64,000 nt of DNA from Cryptomeria japonica (GCF_030272615.1 NC_081407.1:376830877-376894876), one strand, 5' to 3'. Counted from the first letter of the stretch, positions 34,349 through 46,351 are shown. Made by a program: numbers and translations. The notes: generated from the sequence alone by a model not told the origin.

Positions 34349-34897
34349 ATGGAGTCCAAAGTACAAAAAGTTGCAGGACGTGAAGTTACAGCTGGTAACT
34401 CTAATTCCCATGCAAGCCATGCAATATTTGGCAACAACGTGGATATTCTGGAAGAAATCTTGAAGCATCTTGATGCCAAGTCAGTGGGCATCATCTCCTG
34501 TGTTAGCAAAGGGTGTCAGCAAGCTGCAGAAAGTGAGTATGTATGGAAAATCATATGTACCCACATCTGTCCTTCATCTGTTTTTGAAACAGAGAGGCTC
34601 CAGTCAATGGTAGCAACCATGGGTGGATTCAAACGCCTCTACATGAATTTCTTGCATCCTCTCCGCTCATATTCCCATCATAAGCACTGTTCTTCACTGA
34701 ATGAAGATGTCATCAGGCTTTCTCTCTCATTGTTTTCAGTTGATTACTATGAAAGAAGGCTTGAATCTTTGAGGACCAGTAATGCTTCCAATTTTAAGAT
34801 TCATTCAGGCATTACTTCAATAGTTCAGCCTCCAGTTTCCTGCACAGATATAGTGCGGAAATCGATGAAAGAGCATAGAAGGGCATGTTTTATCTGA
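34349..34897 (+). CDS. GID2/SLY1-like F-box protein, copy 1
   Basis: 182 aa, intronless, as Arabidopsis SLY1 and rice GID2 are. The F-box lies at about residues 29-72 (VDILEEILKHLDAKSVGIIS, CVSKGCQQAAESEYVWKIIC), followed by the GGF region at 92-98 (GGFKRLY) and the LSL region at 117-138 (VIRLSLSLFSVDYYERRL). SLY1 has the same layout (EVLKHVDAK, CVSKIWHKTA, GGFRRLH, LTLSLLSIRYYEK). Known members are the substrate receptors of an SCF ubiquitin ligase that marks DELLA repressors for degradation after gibberellin perception. The ~45-residue Asn/Ser/His-containing C-terminal extension beyond LSL is not in SLY1. I chose the ATG at 34349 because it is shared by the copies; the frame is also open upstream without an ATG. 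Whether this divergent copy binds DELLA is unknown. Confidence 0.75.
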   Translation: MESKVQKVAGREVTAGNSNSHASHAIFGNNVDILEEILKHLDAKSVGIISCVSKGCQQAAESEYVWKIICTHICPSSVFETERLQSMVATMGGFKRLYMNFLHPLRSYSHHKHCSSLNEDVIRLSLSLFSVDYYERRLESLRTSNASNFKIHSGITSIVQPPVSCTDIVRKSMKEHRRACFI

Positions 34898-36755
34898 GGC
34901 CTGCAGTGAAATTATTATGGAAGTGTATTTTTTTTTTTGACATCCGGTCTGTAGATTGTCCTGAGAAGTTGCCAATGAGAAGTTAGCTATTTAAGATTGT
35001 CCTGCTCCAAACAGTTTAGGTTTAGTGATGATGCAAAGGAAAATTATAGAAACAGCCTTTGGAAATCAGTTAAGAATTTTGTTTACAAAAGCTTTTAGGT
35101 TTTCAAAATTTGATATATTAAATTTATTGTTGAAGGCAATGTATTTTCATGGTTAATATTTTCCTTTTTCTCTATTTCGGTTTTTCTGGCATGAATGAAT
35201 TCACAATTCAAATTCAGTGTGATTCATTCAGAGTCGTGCTTCTCATGTATCATGGCATTTTATACTTATTTTCAGAAAAATATTTTCCTTTGTAAATTTA
35301 CTTTGTTGAAGACGATTCTGCCTAATCTCATATGGGAAAAGTCAGAGGGATTCGAACCACAGATCTGAGTTAATTTAAATCAATGGCATATCTGAAGCAC
35401 AGATCTGGTAAATTAAAAGGGTGGAGACAGATAAGAATCAGGTATTGGCAATAAGAAGTTTTTGAGGCATTGACTGTAATCTTGGTTAGTATTGACCGTA
35501 ATTTTGGCTGCTTCTTTTGTTTGTAATTATTGTATGTAGTTATTTGGCTATGGATTGTAGTATTCTTTGTTTTTAGTTTGATGATTTTTGTTTTCGTTTT
35601 TTGGTTGTATTTTGTAATTGTGTATTTTTAATTCAATTAAAAAGGTAAAATAAAACTTATAATTTTTAGGTTAAAACATAGTTTTTTAAGAAGTTTGTAC
35701 ATGTATTTTTAAGTTAGAAAAGAGGAGAAAGGTAGATTCTACAAGTAAATTTAAGATATTGGAAAAAATGTATTTGATCTGTATTTTTGTAAAAGTTTGT
35801 AGGAAAATGAGAAAAGAAAATAGGAGCTTGAGTAAGTAAACATATTCTTTAAGTGTAATCAAACAATTTCTTTTATTATTTTTGTATCATTTGCAATGAC
35901 AGTTTTTTCCATAGACTTGTGTTCACACTATTATCACTTTATATATATTTATATTACTATTATCTATTCCTTAATACATTTAGGATTAAGAGCATACATT
36001 TTGTCAATCTATCTTTTCTAAATATCCATGGAGGTCAAAAGATTGATACATGCATTTGATTGAGACAAACCCCTAAACAACCCAAACAATTTTCTCATTT
36101 ATTTGCAATCATAAGTTAGATGAAGTCTGTATGTTTTAGAAATTTGTGATGCTAGATTGTATCTAGACGATCTAGTGTAATGAGTAAACATAATTGGTGT
36201 CTTGAAGAGTGAACTTTGACATCTAGTGCTAGGTTCTTTTCTTCATTTATTTTACATTTTTATTGTAAATAACTAAAAGTAAATTAATATGACTTTCACT
36301 ATACAATATTGTTATATTTTCTTCAATGTTTAAATAGTTTAAAAATAAGAATTAATTATTATTTTTCTTTGGAAAGTATTTTGTAGGTTTGAAATGTATC
36401 TATTTCTTTCATTTGTATTAGATAATAGGGATACTTCATTTTGAATTAATGTGAAAATTATTTAATTAAAAGTAGAAATGCTTTTATTAGAACAAATTTT
36501 CACCATTACAATGAAATACTTTGATTCTTGCCATCTATATGTACACCAGTGGACTTGAACTAGGTAAACAAACTATTGAACATATTTAGGTGTTTAGAAA
36601 TAGATTCATTGTCACCCATGTTCAATGAATACAATTTCTTCCTTCGAAATTTTTCATTCCTCATGGATTTGGATTGATAAAGTTTTCCCAAATTTCTCAA
36701 AAGGCCATTGAGGTGTCTTCTCTTGAATTTAAGTTAGGAGAAATACATCCACCAA
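34898..36755. other. 3' flank of F-box gene 1
   Basis: No gene. The first ~200 bp after the stop (GGCCTGCAGTGAAATTA, GACATCCGGTCTGTAGAT, CAAACAGTTTAGGTTTA) are strongly conserved behind all four gene copies and probably cover the 3' UTR. GGGATTCGAACC at 35347-35358 recurs in the other units. 35480-36740 matches 47080-48240. Confidence 0.6.
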
Positions 36756-37822
36756 ATAGATTTGAATGGGGATCCTCAACTTTTTGTTCAAAAAATACTC
36801 ATTTTCTTATTACATTGTTCCAAGTTTGCTTCTAATGACTAGACCCTATAGATCTTGATCCAATAATAAATCCTTTGTTTTGAGCTTTAATAGCTTGATT
36901 TTGTACCATTAAACTTTTCCATCTCCACAAGATATGTGTATGTCATTTTATCTACATTTTTTTTTTTACACACAATCACATTCAAACCAAGATTAATTTG
37001 AAAAAAAAAACCTTGTAATCCTAACATCCAATAACCAAGATGATCAAGTTTTTATATCAAATATAAGGAAGCCTAATAAATCTTCCACAATTAATCTAAG
37101 TAGAGAATGTGTAAATAGAAAAAATATACATTTTTAAACAAAAAAATTAATGTACACAACCATAAGAAAGAATATACATTAGGAAAATCCTTCAAAAAAA
37201 GCCAACCTCCAAATGTCAAATTCATTGTATTATTAGCAACATAAAAAGTGTTACAATATAATTGCAAGATCAAGCTTCACAAGAGATTATATCAACATAT
37301 CGATATGGAGACATTTAGATATAATAATAACATATATTAAACTAAACTATCAATGCTCCATCTCAAGCATCCAGTAAATAGGAGTAGTACATGAAAATTA
37401 TGGAATGATATTTAGGAAACTATGGGCTAAAACCACCCAAATCCTTAGTAAAAAACAAATGCCCCAATCCTAAGGTGAGTACAAAGACTTATTAGATTCA
37501 TTACACTTGTCATAACATCATCATTATTCACTCAACAATTTGCACACTTCATTTTAACTCTGTTGTCCCTATTTGAAAATGTCTTATGACATGTCATAAG
37601 TTGACCAACAAATGTAACTCTCTTATAACTCTCTATGTGTCATAGATGCTTCCATTTTTTATGTGGGAGACCTATGTTCCAATATATTGCATTGATTGAA
37701 TCATTTTTCTTAGACTAAAGATCTTGGAGTAAGCTTCAATTCAACAAAAAAACATTAAAGCCAATTTCAACATGATTTGGAGTCAAAATGAACCATCTAA
37801 AACCTACAAATTATATTTTTGT

Positions 37823-39700
37823 GTTCTTAATATTATAATGAAAGGTTTTGATTAGATAAAATCAAGAGGGGCTTGAATCATTACAAAAATGCCATGCAGG
37901 TGCACAAAAGGGAGGAACTCACAAGTAGTGAGATCACTAAGACCGCAAAAACCAAAAAAGGACTGGCCCTTTTTTCAACAAAGGTTTTTGGTTAGAGCAT
38001 CAAACCGACAGGAATTAAGTTCTCGACCCAAAAAATCACATAATCAAAACATAGGGATACCCTGAACTATCTTCTTGAAATAATCCCTTGCACTGTGACC
38101 AAAGCAGCCAAGGGAGGAAAAAACAACCAATGAATTTTGAAAGGCTTCCCGCAACCTTTTGCCTAAAAGACCTTTCGAAGAAAATTCTCCAACAAAGACT
38201 ACAAATATTTGGAGGCACCCAGAAAACTTGTGACTAAAGAATAACCTAAAGGACCACCTTGAGTCAATACTTCCTCAAACAAGGAAGGAGTCCACAAGTA
38301 GCTGGAAGCCTCCGTAATCTTTGTGAAAGAAGAACTAATAAATTGTGCCTCAAGAGGATACGCAAGAGGATGAGGAGAAATGGGGGTAGAAGCATAGTCC
38401 CAAGAAGAAAATGACATCCTCCAAAAGAAGTCAGGAATGACCACATGAGTAAGTAAGAAGGGAGTAGAGCCCTCTCTGGTTAATCGCCCATAGGGTAACC
38501 AACCCTCAACATGCAACCACATCCAACCCATAACTGACAACAAAGAACCAAATCCAATAGGAAATTTGTCTTCCATCGAGAAAAGCTTAGTCCCCAATGA
38601 CCTTTACCAAACCCCACAAAAGAAAACTCCACCTCAAAAGGAGTCTCCGATGGGAGAGTTGGTGAAAATAGACAAGAACCCACCAAAGGTGGAGAGGGTG
38701 CCATAAAACTAGAACACTCAAAACAAGAAGAGGGATACACACCTCAGAGGCATTCACAGTATGTGGAGCCAAACCACACACATCCCCAATCCAAAAAAAT
38801 CCATCGTAGAAGGGAAAAAGGAAATAGGGACTCTGCACTAATGGAACTGTCACTTGCTCTAGCAGTAGGAGTGTCTTATGCTTCCACAACAAAAAATGAT
38901 GCCTAACCACAAACCACACATGTCTTAGCCTTAGCCCAAATTAAATGTAGATACCATGGGAAAGGGAGCCTAGGTCAAGACTCATAGCATCAAGAAACAA
39001 TTCCCAAGAACCTTGGATGGGCAAGCAACACATACAAACCACAGGAAAAGATAAAACACGAATTGAGCAATGATAATTACAACCCCCAACAACACATGAA
39101 ATCCACAAGAAAAGCCAAGAAGGGGCCTTCCTCCCATCAAAACTCCTCAAAGACCTAGAACACCCATGGCGAAATATGAACCACCAAATGCCAACCTTAC
39201 CATAGTAAAGAGGCCCCGCAAGCACCCTAGAACAATGAAATAGGCCCTGCAGAGGAGAAAGGTTAACACCAAGGTGAGGGTCAAGTGAGACCCAGACAAC
39301 GAAAGAAGGTAGCACAACAATGCCCCACAACCATTAAACAAGGTACCTCACAAAAAGAATCACTAGGTGAAGCAAAACCCAAAGAGTTAGGGTAGAAACT
39401 GACAGGCCTCCATACACAAGCATCTGCCACAAGAAAAGGGATGAAACCTAGAACTTTGGAGTAAGAAGGCAAGCACATGAAACAACCCACAAAAGGGCAA
39501 CACAACAAGCCAAACGAGATACAATAGTCACAAATCTCGCCACCAAAACCCCACACGAAAATAGGGCAAGAACATATAGCCCATCACCATCATCCTTTAT
39601 GTCTCCATCTTCCTCATCTGCGTCCTCTACAACATCGCCTCCTCCCAAACCCCAGTGTTGCTCCTCTCGCTTCCGCTCATCTTTTGTACATTACAATGCA
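37823..39700 (-). mobile_element. Unidentified 1.9-kb insert in unit 2
   Basis: Absent from unit 1 (between 30140 and 30165) and unit 4. On the minus strand its end resembles a LINE 3' UTR (CAAGCCCCTCTTGATTTTATCTAATCAAAACC...CATTATAATA, split by a few bases here). The flanks ATTATAATG (37826) and ATTACAATG (39688) could be a worn target duplication. It is less AT-rich than the rest of the unit. Several minus-strand frames of 60-132 codons overlap in different phases (38036-39648), rich in Cys, Phe and Trp, without recognisable domains. Possibly a decayed LINE or a captured fragment. Confidence 0.4.
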
Positions 39701-40691
39701 AGGCTGACTCACATTTCTTAACATAATAGAATTTCATCAATGATCTATTCCAAGATCAAAAAATAAATATAAATTAAAATGAATTTAGAATACTAGAACT
39801 ATAAATATTAGCAACTAATATATCCTATAAATTTTATTAGGTTATACACAATAATACATTAAAATAAACATCATAATTATATATCATAAGAAAACTTCAA
39901 ATCTAATAAATACTATATTTTAAAGAAAGATTCATATTAAATTAAAGGTTAAAATTAAGATATAATACTAAGATTCTCCAATTAGATGATGCCTAACCTT
40001 ATGAAGAGATAGGTTAAATAATTTTCATTTAAACACCCAAATAATTTGTTTGATTGGTCAAAAGACTTTATTTGAATAATAATTAATAATAATTGAGGCA
40101 CCAAGCCGAGGCTTGAAACAAGTACCATATAATCCAGGGATAACATAAAATAGAAACAAAGAATTACTCGATTATAGATTCCAACTTGGAATATTTCTTG
40201 TGTCTGTAACAAAATAGACGGCAATCAAGATTATTAGAGTGATTCAAACTTGGCACATGTTTTTGTGTCTGTAACACAATAGACGGCACTTAAAACTGTT
40301 GCATTAATTAAGCCTACATTAAAAGATAATTCAAATGTCCAAACGACTGGCTGGCAACAGCCATAGTTTAAACTACGGCCTGGCTTGTTCAGTTGAACTC
40401 TAATGGCAGACATAAACGTATAACCAAAAAATAAATTAAAAAAGACTTGGTACATGACTGGTTATATTTGGATCCTCTGCAATTTTCCTCTTGTCTGATA
40501 CCCAAAGACTAAAGTCTCATGGACCATAAAAATCGGAGTACAGCTCAGATGTCTCTAATATATTATGATTGTTTTCAATTTCGGGATAGTTGTTTTTGAG
40601 TTATAGCACTCATTAATAACAAATTTTAGTGATAAGAATCATAATAACTTAATTTAATAATTGTATTAAATGTTAATAATTGTAATAACTT

Positions 40692-40906
40692 TTGGTTTCG
40701 AGTTTTGGAGGTGAGGATATGGCTGTTGGAGACAACAAAATTACTGGTTCTGGTTCCAGAATCAGAAGACGGAGTAGCATTAAGGGTACCTCCATCATGA
40801 AGGAGCTGGAAGATTTCCTTTCAGAAGAACAAAGAACTGGTGCACTCTCTTAATTGAGTGTTTTTCGAGTCCATGTAAAACCTGTTTATCTTTATTAAAA
40901 ACAATC
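40692..40906 (+). mobile_element. 5'-truncated retrocopy with 10-bp target duplication and open C-terminal coding tail
   Basis: 215 bp absent from unit 1, flanked by GTAATAACTT at 40682-40691 and 40907-40916. The frame is open from the truncation point for 53 codons (ending MKELEDFLSEEQRTGALS, stop 40851-40853), then a short 3' UTR TCGAGTCCATGTAAAACC and TTATTAAAAAC. Its tail resembles that of the LINE fragment at 27011-27198. It is either a LINE 3' end or a LINE-mobilised host mRNA. An internal ATG at 40719 would give 44 aa, but I see no promoter. Confidence 0.55.
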
Positions 40907-41149
40907 GTAATAACTTAATTTAATAACTATATTATATCATTATCTACAAATTCATATATAAGAATTTACCTTATCCCAACATAAATACTCTATGATAAAA
41001 ATCATAACAACTGAATTTAATAATTGTAATATATCATTATTTACAAAAAAAATAAAAAAATTGTTATCCCAACATAAATACTCCGTGATGAAAATCATAA
41101 TATCATAATTTAACCAAACGAACACGCTATGCCATTAATAAGAAATTTG

Positions 41150-41540
41150 ATACACAGTGTCAAACAATTTGAATTATGTCGTGTAGGTGCTCTTGGGATT
41201 GATAAGCTTGAATAGAAAACAACAATGGTTGCACTGTATCACTTTCACATTCTGTCCTGTTTCCTTCTCATTGATTACAAGCGTCGGCAGTAATTCTATA
41301 ATAGTTAAAACTCAAATGGGTATCGCCATTTCAGTAATGACGTTCACTACGAATAAGGTGTCTTCCATAAGCTGCTGCTCACAGTTGTATATATATTGTT
41401 GGAATCCTCAACGGCAAGCTCTATGAGCTCTCCTCCATGTTTTTTTTCCCCATATTCGGTTCCTGGATTCTTCTTCATATAATATATCATATAATTATTA
41501 ACATCTGCTGTTGGTCATACGTGGATCTCAGTGTTTCGGC
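41150..41540 (+). other. Conserved upstream block of unit 2
   Basis: Partner of 32140-32520, about 1.2 kb upstream of F-box gene 2. Insertions and deletions between the copies are not multiples of three, which argues against coding. Confidence 0.45.
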
Positions 41541-42646
41541 AGTTTAAGTAAAGTGATTTTCATAAGATAAAAGTTTCAAATTTTATCAAAAGATTGCACA
41601 TTCAGAGATATGGGTGGATCTGATTATGTTTCAAAGTGATTGTGTAAGTGACGTAATCTTAAAAATAGAAACAATCACAATACAATAAAAATATCATCCC
41701 ACATAACGAATAGTCTATAAATTAGAAATCTATTAAGTTAAATTAATTTCATAAAATTGTAATATATAAACAATTTATTAAGTACGTCATTTATATTGTT
41801 ATAAAAATTGGGTGGCTAATGTAGATTGCTTATTCATGTTTATTTGGAGCTACATAAATCAAGTGAATTTTTAGAGGAGAAAATTTTGTATATTTAATTG
41901 AGAGCTTTTTTAAAAATTCTATTTTTTTTCAAAAAGGAATTTTAATTCAAAGGCTTATTATCGAGCCTCTTAACTAATATTATTGTAGTTAGTAAGGGTT
42001 TAACCATGTCTTTTCTTTATTTTGGTTGTATCTAAGAGATTTTTAAAGCATTAAATAAGGTATTTGCTCTTAAAAAATAGAGATAAGATATAGGTTTTCC
42101 ACATTTATTTTAGAGCTATTGAAAGCTCATTTACTACACATTTGTCTGACAATTCTTTATGTCATGGTATTTAGAGATATCCATTAAAAAATTAAATTTG
42201 TTGTCATTTTATTTAAAGATATACACTTGAATATTAGATTTATGATCAAACAATTATAAAATAATCATTCATATTGATAAAGATTTCTTAAGAACATTTC
42301 AATTTGGAACTTTTAAAAAAAACATACTTTGTATTTAGGTCACTCCTATGTTTTCCTATTGTTTTTAATCTTTGTCATTAATATAAAATTAATAATTTGA
42401 CCAAAACAAACTTGACCATATTACAATAATATAAAAGCAAGACTTTAAAGACTTTAGAACACTATCATATTATAAGCTTGTCCCACAAGAAATTGACGTT
42501 TGACGTAATTGATATGTTCTAGGCATTGCCTGTGAAAAAAAAAAACATAAAACTTTATCTAAAGTGAAAGCAAAGGTTTAAGGCTACATGATAAATATAC
42601 TCTATCCCATCAGTTTGTTTTTACAATTCACTGTAATATCTAGCTC

Positions 42647-42654
42647 TATATAAG
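42647..42654 (+). promoter_or_regulatory. TATA box of F-box gene 2
   Basis: TATATAAG within CTGTAATATCTAGCTCTATA, 65 bp before the ATG, as in genes 1 and 4. Confidence 0.7.
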
Positions 42655-42719
42655 TAGAAGAACGTACCCATTTTATTACAAGTATTTAATTTCAAAGAAT
42701 ACGCAGGGTTGGGGAATCC

Positions 42720-43244
42720 ATGGAGTCCAAAGTACAAAAAGTTGCAGGAAATTCCCATGCAAGCCATGCAATATTTGGCAACAACGTGGATATTCTGGAA
42801 GAAATCTTGAAGCATCTGGATGCCAAGTCAGTGGGCATCGTCTCCTGTGTTAGCAAAGGGTGTCAGCAAGCTGCAGAAAGTGAATATGTGTGGAAAATCA
42901 TATGTACCCACATCTGTCCTTCATCTGTTTTTGAAACAGAGAGGCTCCAATCACGGGTAGCAACCATGGGTGGATTCAAACGCCTCTATACGAATTTCTT
43001 GCATCCTCTCCGCTCATATTCCCATCATAAGCACTGTTCTTCGCTGAATGAAGATGTCATCAGGCTTTCTCTCTCACTGTTTTCAGTTGATTACTATGAA
43101 AGGAGGCTTGAATCTTTAAGGACCAGAAATGCCTCCAATTTTAAGATCCATTCAGGCATTACTGCAATAGATCAGTCTCCAGATTCCTGCACAGATATAG
43201 TGCAGAAATCGATGAAAGAGAATCGAAGGGCATGTTTTATCTGA
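42720..43244 (+). CDS. GID2/SLY1-like F-box protein, copy 2
   Basis: 174 aa. F-box, GGF (GGFKRLY) and LSL (RLSLSLFSVDYYERRL) regions are intact. It is about 94% identical to copy 1 outside one gap. The N-terminus lacks 8 residues (24 bp, roughly REVTAGNS) relative to copies 1 and 4, between VQKVAG and NSHASH, ahead of the F-box. The C-terminus ends RRACFI as in copy 1. Promoter block and 3' flank are conserved. Same inferred role: SCF substrate receptor of the gibberellin/DELLA type. Confidence 0.75.
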   Translation: MESKVQKVAGNSHASHAIFGNNVDILEEILKHLDAKSVGIVSCVSKGCQQAAESEYVWKIICTHICPSSVFETERLQSRVATMGGFKRLYTNFLHPLRSYSHHKHCSSLNEDVIRLSLSLFSVDYYERRLESLRTRNASNFKIHSGITAIDQSPDSCTDIVQKSMKENRRACFI

Positions 43245-44349
43245 GGCCTGCAGTGAAATTATAATGGAGGTATTTTTTTGACGTCCGGTCTGTTTGTGCT
43301 GGTTCAAACAGTTTAGGTTTACTGATGCAAAGGAAAATTATAGGAACAGCCTTAGAAAATCAGTTAAGAAATTTGTTTACAGAAGTTTATAAGTTTTGAA
43401 ATTTTGATATATTAAATTTATTGTTCAAGGCAATGGATTGTTCTTTCTCTAAGTTATTTGGCCTGAATGAGATCACACTTCAAATCCAGAGCGAGTCATT
43501 CAGAGTCATGCTTCTCAGACAAGTATTTCATATGGGAAAAGTCGGTGGGTTTCGAACCACAGATCTGGTTTATGAATTAATTTACACCAATGCCATCTCT
43601 GGTAAAGTAAAAAGGGTGAAGACAGATTAAGAGTCAGATTTTGAGACATTGATTGTAATCTTGGCTGGTATTGACTGCAATTTTGGCTGGTTTGTAATTA
43701 TTGTTTGTAGGTATTTGGTTATATGGATTGTAGCTTTCCTTTGGTGTTGCTTGTAATTTAATGATTTTGTCATAGTTTTTAATTATATTTTGTAATTGCG
43801 TGTTCTTTATTTAAAAGTAAGTTAAAAAGGTGAAATTTATTAAAAAAATTATTAAAAAATAAGTTTTTCTAATTTTGTATATCTAATGTTTTGGATATTT
43901 TAATTAAAAAGTAAGAGATGAAAGATTCAACAAGTAAATTTATAGTTCTATTTAATTTGAAAGGAAGATATTTAAAAAAACTGTATCAATTTGAAAGGGA
44001 ATGTATATTTTAAAATTTTGTAGAAAAAGGGAAAGAGGGAGTAGGAGGTTAAGTAGCAAATAGATTCTTTATGTGTATTTGACTTGAGGAGAAGGATATT
44101 AAAAAAAAAAAATCGGATTTAAGGAGAAAAAAATAATTTTAAAAGCTTAAAAGGAGGAGATTTTAGTTTTGATAATTTCAAGTGTACAAAGAGGAGAGGA
44201 GAGAGAAGCTAAAGCTGTAAATATATTTATATGCATTTCCAATCAATCTTTATATAAAAAAGAAGAAGAATTCTATTGTCATATCATTGAAAATGCTAAA
44301 TGTTTTTATTTTTTATGAAAAGATTATATAATAAAATTAAGTTTATTTA
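43245..44349. other. 3' flank of F-box gene 2
   Basis: Begins with the conserved post-stop block (GGCCTGCAGTGAAATTA, GTTTAGGTTTACTGATGC). The 69-aa frame at 43421-43630 is not conserved in the other units. GGTTTCGAACC at 43549-43558 is the counterpart of the motif at 35347. From 43640 on it resembles 51180-51955. Confidence 0.55.
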
Positions 44350-45524
44350 TACAATTGAATTCTAAAAAGATATGGCTATATTTGATTATGTCAAAGTTGG
44401 ATTGTGAAAGTTAAGTAGAAAACAAATATATAACCTTATAAATAAAAACAATCACAATACAACAAAAATATGACTCCCCAAAAGATATGGTCATCAAATT
44501 ACAAATCTAACAAACTTTTTTTTTCATAAAATTAAAATATATAAATAATTTACTAGATACCCCATTAACATTATTAAAAAAATTTAGTGACTAATGTGAT
44601 CTCCTCCACCTCTTTTTCTCTTTATCTCTTTCTATATGTGTGTATGTATATCTATGTATCTATGTATGTATGCATATGTATAAATTTAAAATTTATTATT
44701 TTTTAAAAGAGAACTTTAATTGGTATGCTTGATATTAGACTATCATTAATTTGATTGTAGTCTAGATACGGGTTTAACCCTCCTTTTAAACTAGTATCTA
44801 AAAGAATACATTTTAAGCACTAAAAGATATGTCTTTGAAAAATAGCAATAAGATATTTGTTCTAGGCATTTCTTCTTTGAGTTTATAATGTGAATGTTAT
44901 TTTATAAGTTTTCTTCTTGTTGTATTGTGATATTTTAATACAAATAATTAGTTCTTTTAGTTAATATATTGATTATTTATAAATATTGTATTATGTTTTA
45001 TTAATTATCTGTTAAAAGGATTAATTTAATGTGAAAGTAAGATTTTATGATGTGTAATATGATTATTATTTTACAATTTTGTAACTATGCAATTTGTAAA
45101 TTTATTCTAATTTAAAAAAAATTGATTTATTTTGAGAGATTGTTTTAATAAAATTATATAATAACATGTGATACACTTCTTTGTTAAGTTTGATATAAAT
45201 GAATAATAAACTAATAGATAAGACAACTGTATAAAAACATCATATGAAATAAATCAAATAGATAATATAAAACAAGAAATCCAACTTGATACAAAATTAT
45301 TCTATTTATTAAAATACCTATATATCAATATACTCTTCTTAATATAAACGAAACAATATTATTTTGTTTTATAATTTACAAGCTTGTCCCAAAGAAAGTG
45401 ACATAATCGATATGCCCTAGGCATTGCTTGTGAAGAAAAAATCTAAAGCTTTATCTAATGTGAAAACAAAGATTTAGGGTTACATGATAAATGTTGTCCT
45501 GAATATGATATAATTTGAATCCCC

Positions 45525-45714
45525 ACCGTAATATCCAGCTCTATATGATTATTATGAAAGGAGGCTTGAATCTTTAAGAACCAGCTATGTCTCCAATTTT
45601 AAGATTCATTCAGGCATTACTTCAATAGTTCAGCCTCCAAATTCCTGCACAGATATGGTGCACAAATCCATGAAAGAGAATCGGAGGATATGTTTTATCT
45701 CAGGCCTGCAGTGA
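45525..45714 (+). pseudogene. GID2/SLY1-like F-box gene 3, promoter fused to the 3' coding part
   Basis: CCGTAATATCCAGCTCTATA (TATA-box region, 45526-45545) runs directly into GATTATTATGAAAGG (45547), which corresponds to DYYERR about 132 residues into copy 1. The 5' UTR, start codon, F-box and GGF region are therefore gone, about 0.46 kb. The two sides share TAT at the joint, so a microhomology-type deletion is likely. The rest reads on to KENRRICFIS, and the original stop has changed (TGA to TCA), adding SGLQ before a new stop at 45712. It cannot make an F-box protein. Confidence 0.85.
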
Positions 45715-45954
45715 AATTACGATGGAGGTTTTTTTTTGAAATCCGGTCTGTAGATGGATGGGCTTACAAAAATTGAATTGCCAATGAGAAGTTAGGTATT
45801 TAAAATTCTCCTGTTTGTCCTGCTCCAAACAGTTTAGGTTTACTGATGCAAAGGAAAATTATAGAAACAGCCTTTGAAAAATCAGTCAAGAATTTCGTTT
45901 ACAAAAGTTTTTTAGGTTTTGAAGTTTTGATATATTATTATTTTTTGTTGAAGG

Positions 45955-46351
45955 TGAAGGAAGAGGAAAGAAGAATAAAACAGAAAACAAAATAAATTTA
46001 TTGATTGATACTGAAAAACCAATTACATTGCATTTCTTTTATAAGGAATTTAATAGCACGAAGGCTAAAATCAAACTATTACAAAACTAACAGTTGCATA
46101 GAGCGCATCTATCCCACCGCTTTATTAGCAGAAACTTAATTGCCGTAGGAAACGTGAAATATATGCTCACAGTTTAAACTTCTAACATAGCTTATCTATC
46201 GCTGACTGCACATACGATCAATTTAATTGTAAATCTCCTGTTTAGTTATATCTTCTTGCATGGAGGATCTGACTGCTTGCATGGAGGATCTGATTGCTTG
46301 CATGGAGGAGAACGGTCTGACTAGAAGTGGGAGAAATTACTTCTTCCAACA
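45955..46351 (-). mobile_element. Solo copia-type LTR with perfect 5-bp target duplication
   Basis: 397 bp. Minus-strand start TGTTGGAAGAAGTAATTTC, TATA box TTATAAAAG (about 46044-46036), poly(A)-like AATAAA, end TTCCTTCA. GAAGG flanks both sides (45950-45954 and 46352-46356). Units 1, 2 and 4 give the empty site (TTGTTGAAGGCAATGTATTTT in unit 1). It contains a 21-bp tandem repeat GCTTGCATGGAGGATCTGA(C/T)T, 2.7 copies, at 46255-46309. Confidence 0.8.

Larger units (their letters stand above)
26510..36755 (+). repeat. Segmental tandem unit 1 of the F-box array
   Basis: Collinear with unit 2 (36756-44349). Matched blocks: 26510-27000 with 36730-37250, 29440-30130 with 37262-37820, 30140-31140 with 39715-40540, 32140-32520 with 41150-41540, 33650-34260 with 42110-42640, and the gene itself. 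Differences are mostly insertions: unit 1 carries a LINE tail and the block 27235-29440, unit 2 carries 37823-39700 and 40692-40906. 35480-36740 matches 47080-48240 behind the damaged gene of unit 3. Confidence 0.75.
36756..44349 (+). repeat. Segmental tandem unit 2 of the F-box array
   Basis: Collinear with unit 1 up to and past the gene. Its 3' flank (about 43640-44350) instead matches that of unit 4 (51180-51955). Both then join the next unit at the same point (GAATTCT(A/T)A(A/G)AAGATATG, 44365 and 51957), so the junction is inherited. Confidence 0.7.

Noticed and set aside
34321-34509. Minus-strand frames opposite the F-box genes (also 42621-42815, 49964-50346)
   Set aside because: Shadows of the F-box genes, conserved only because the sense strand is.
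35347-35358. GGTTCGAATCCC on the minus strand, like a tRNA T-arm or SINE B box; counterparts at 43549, 46571 and 51063
   Set aside because: No A box, acceptor stem or cloverleaf can be built around it. It is simply part of the duplicated unit; a SINE origin cannot be shown.
38036-39648. A multi-exon host gene on the minus strand
   Set aside because: Frames overlap in different phases, with no plausible splice chain or domain, and the whole block is an insertion absent from sister units.
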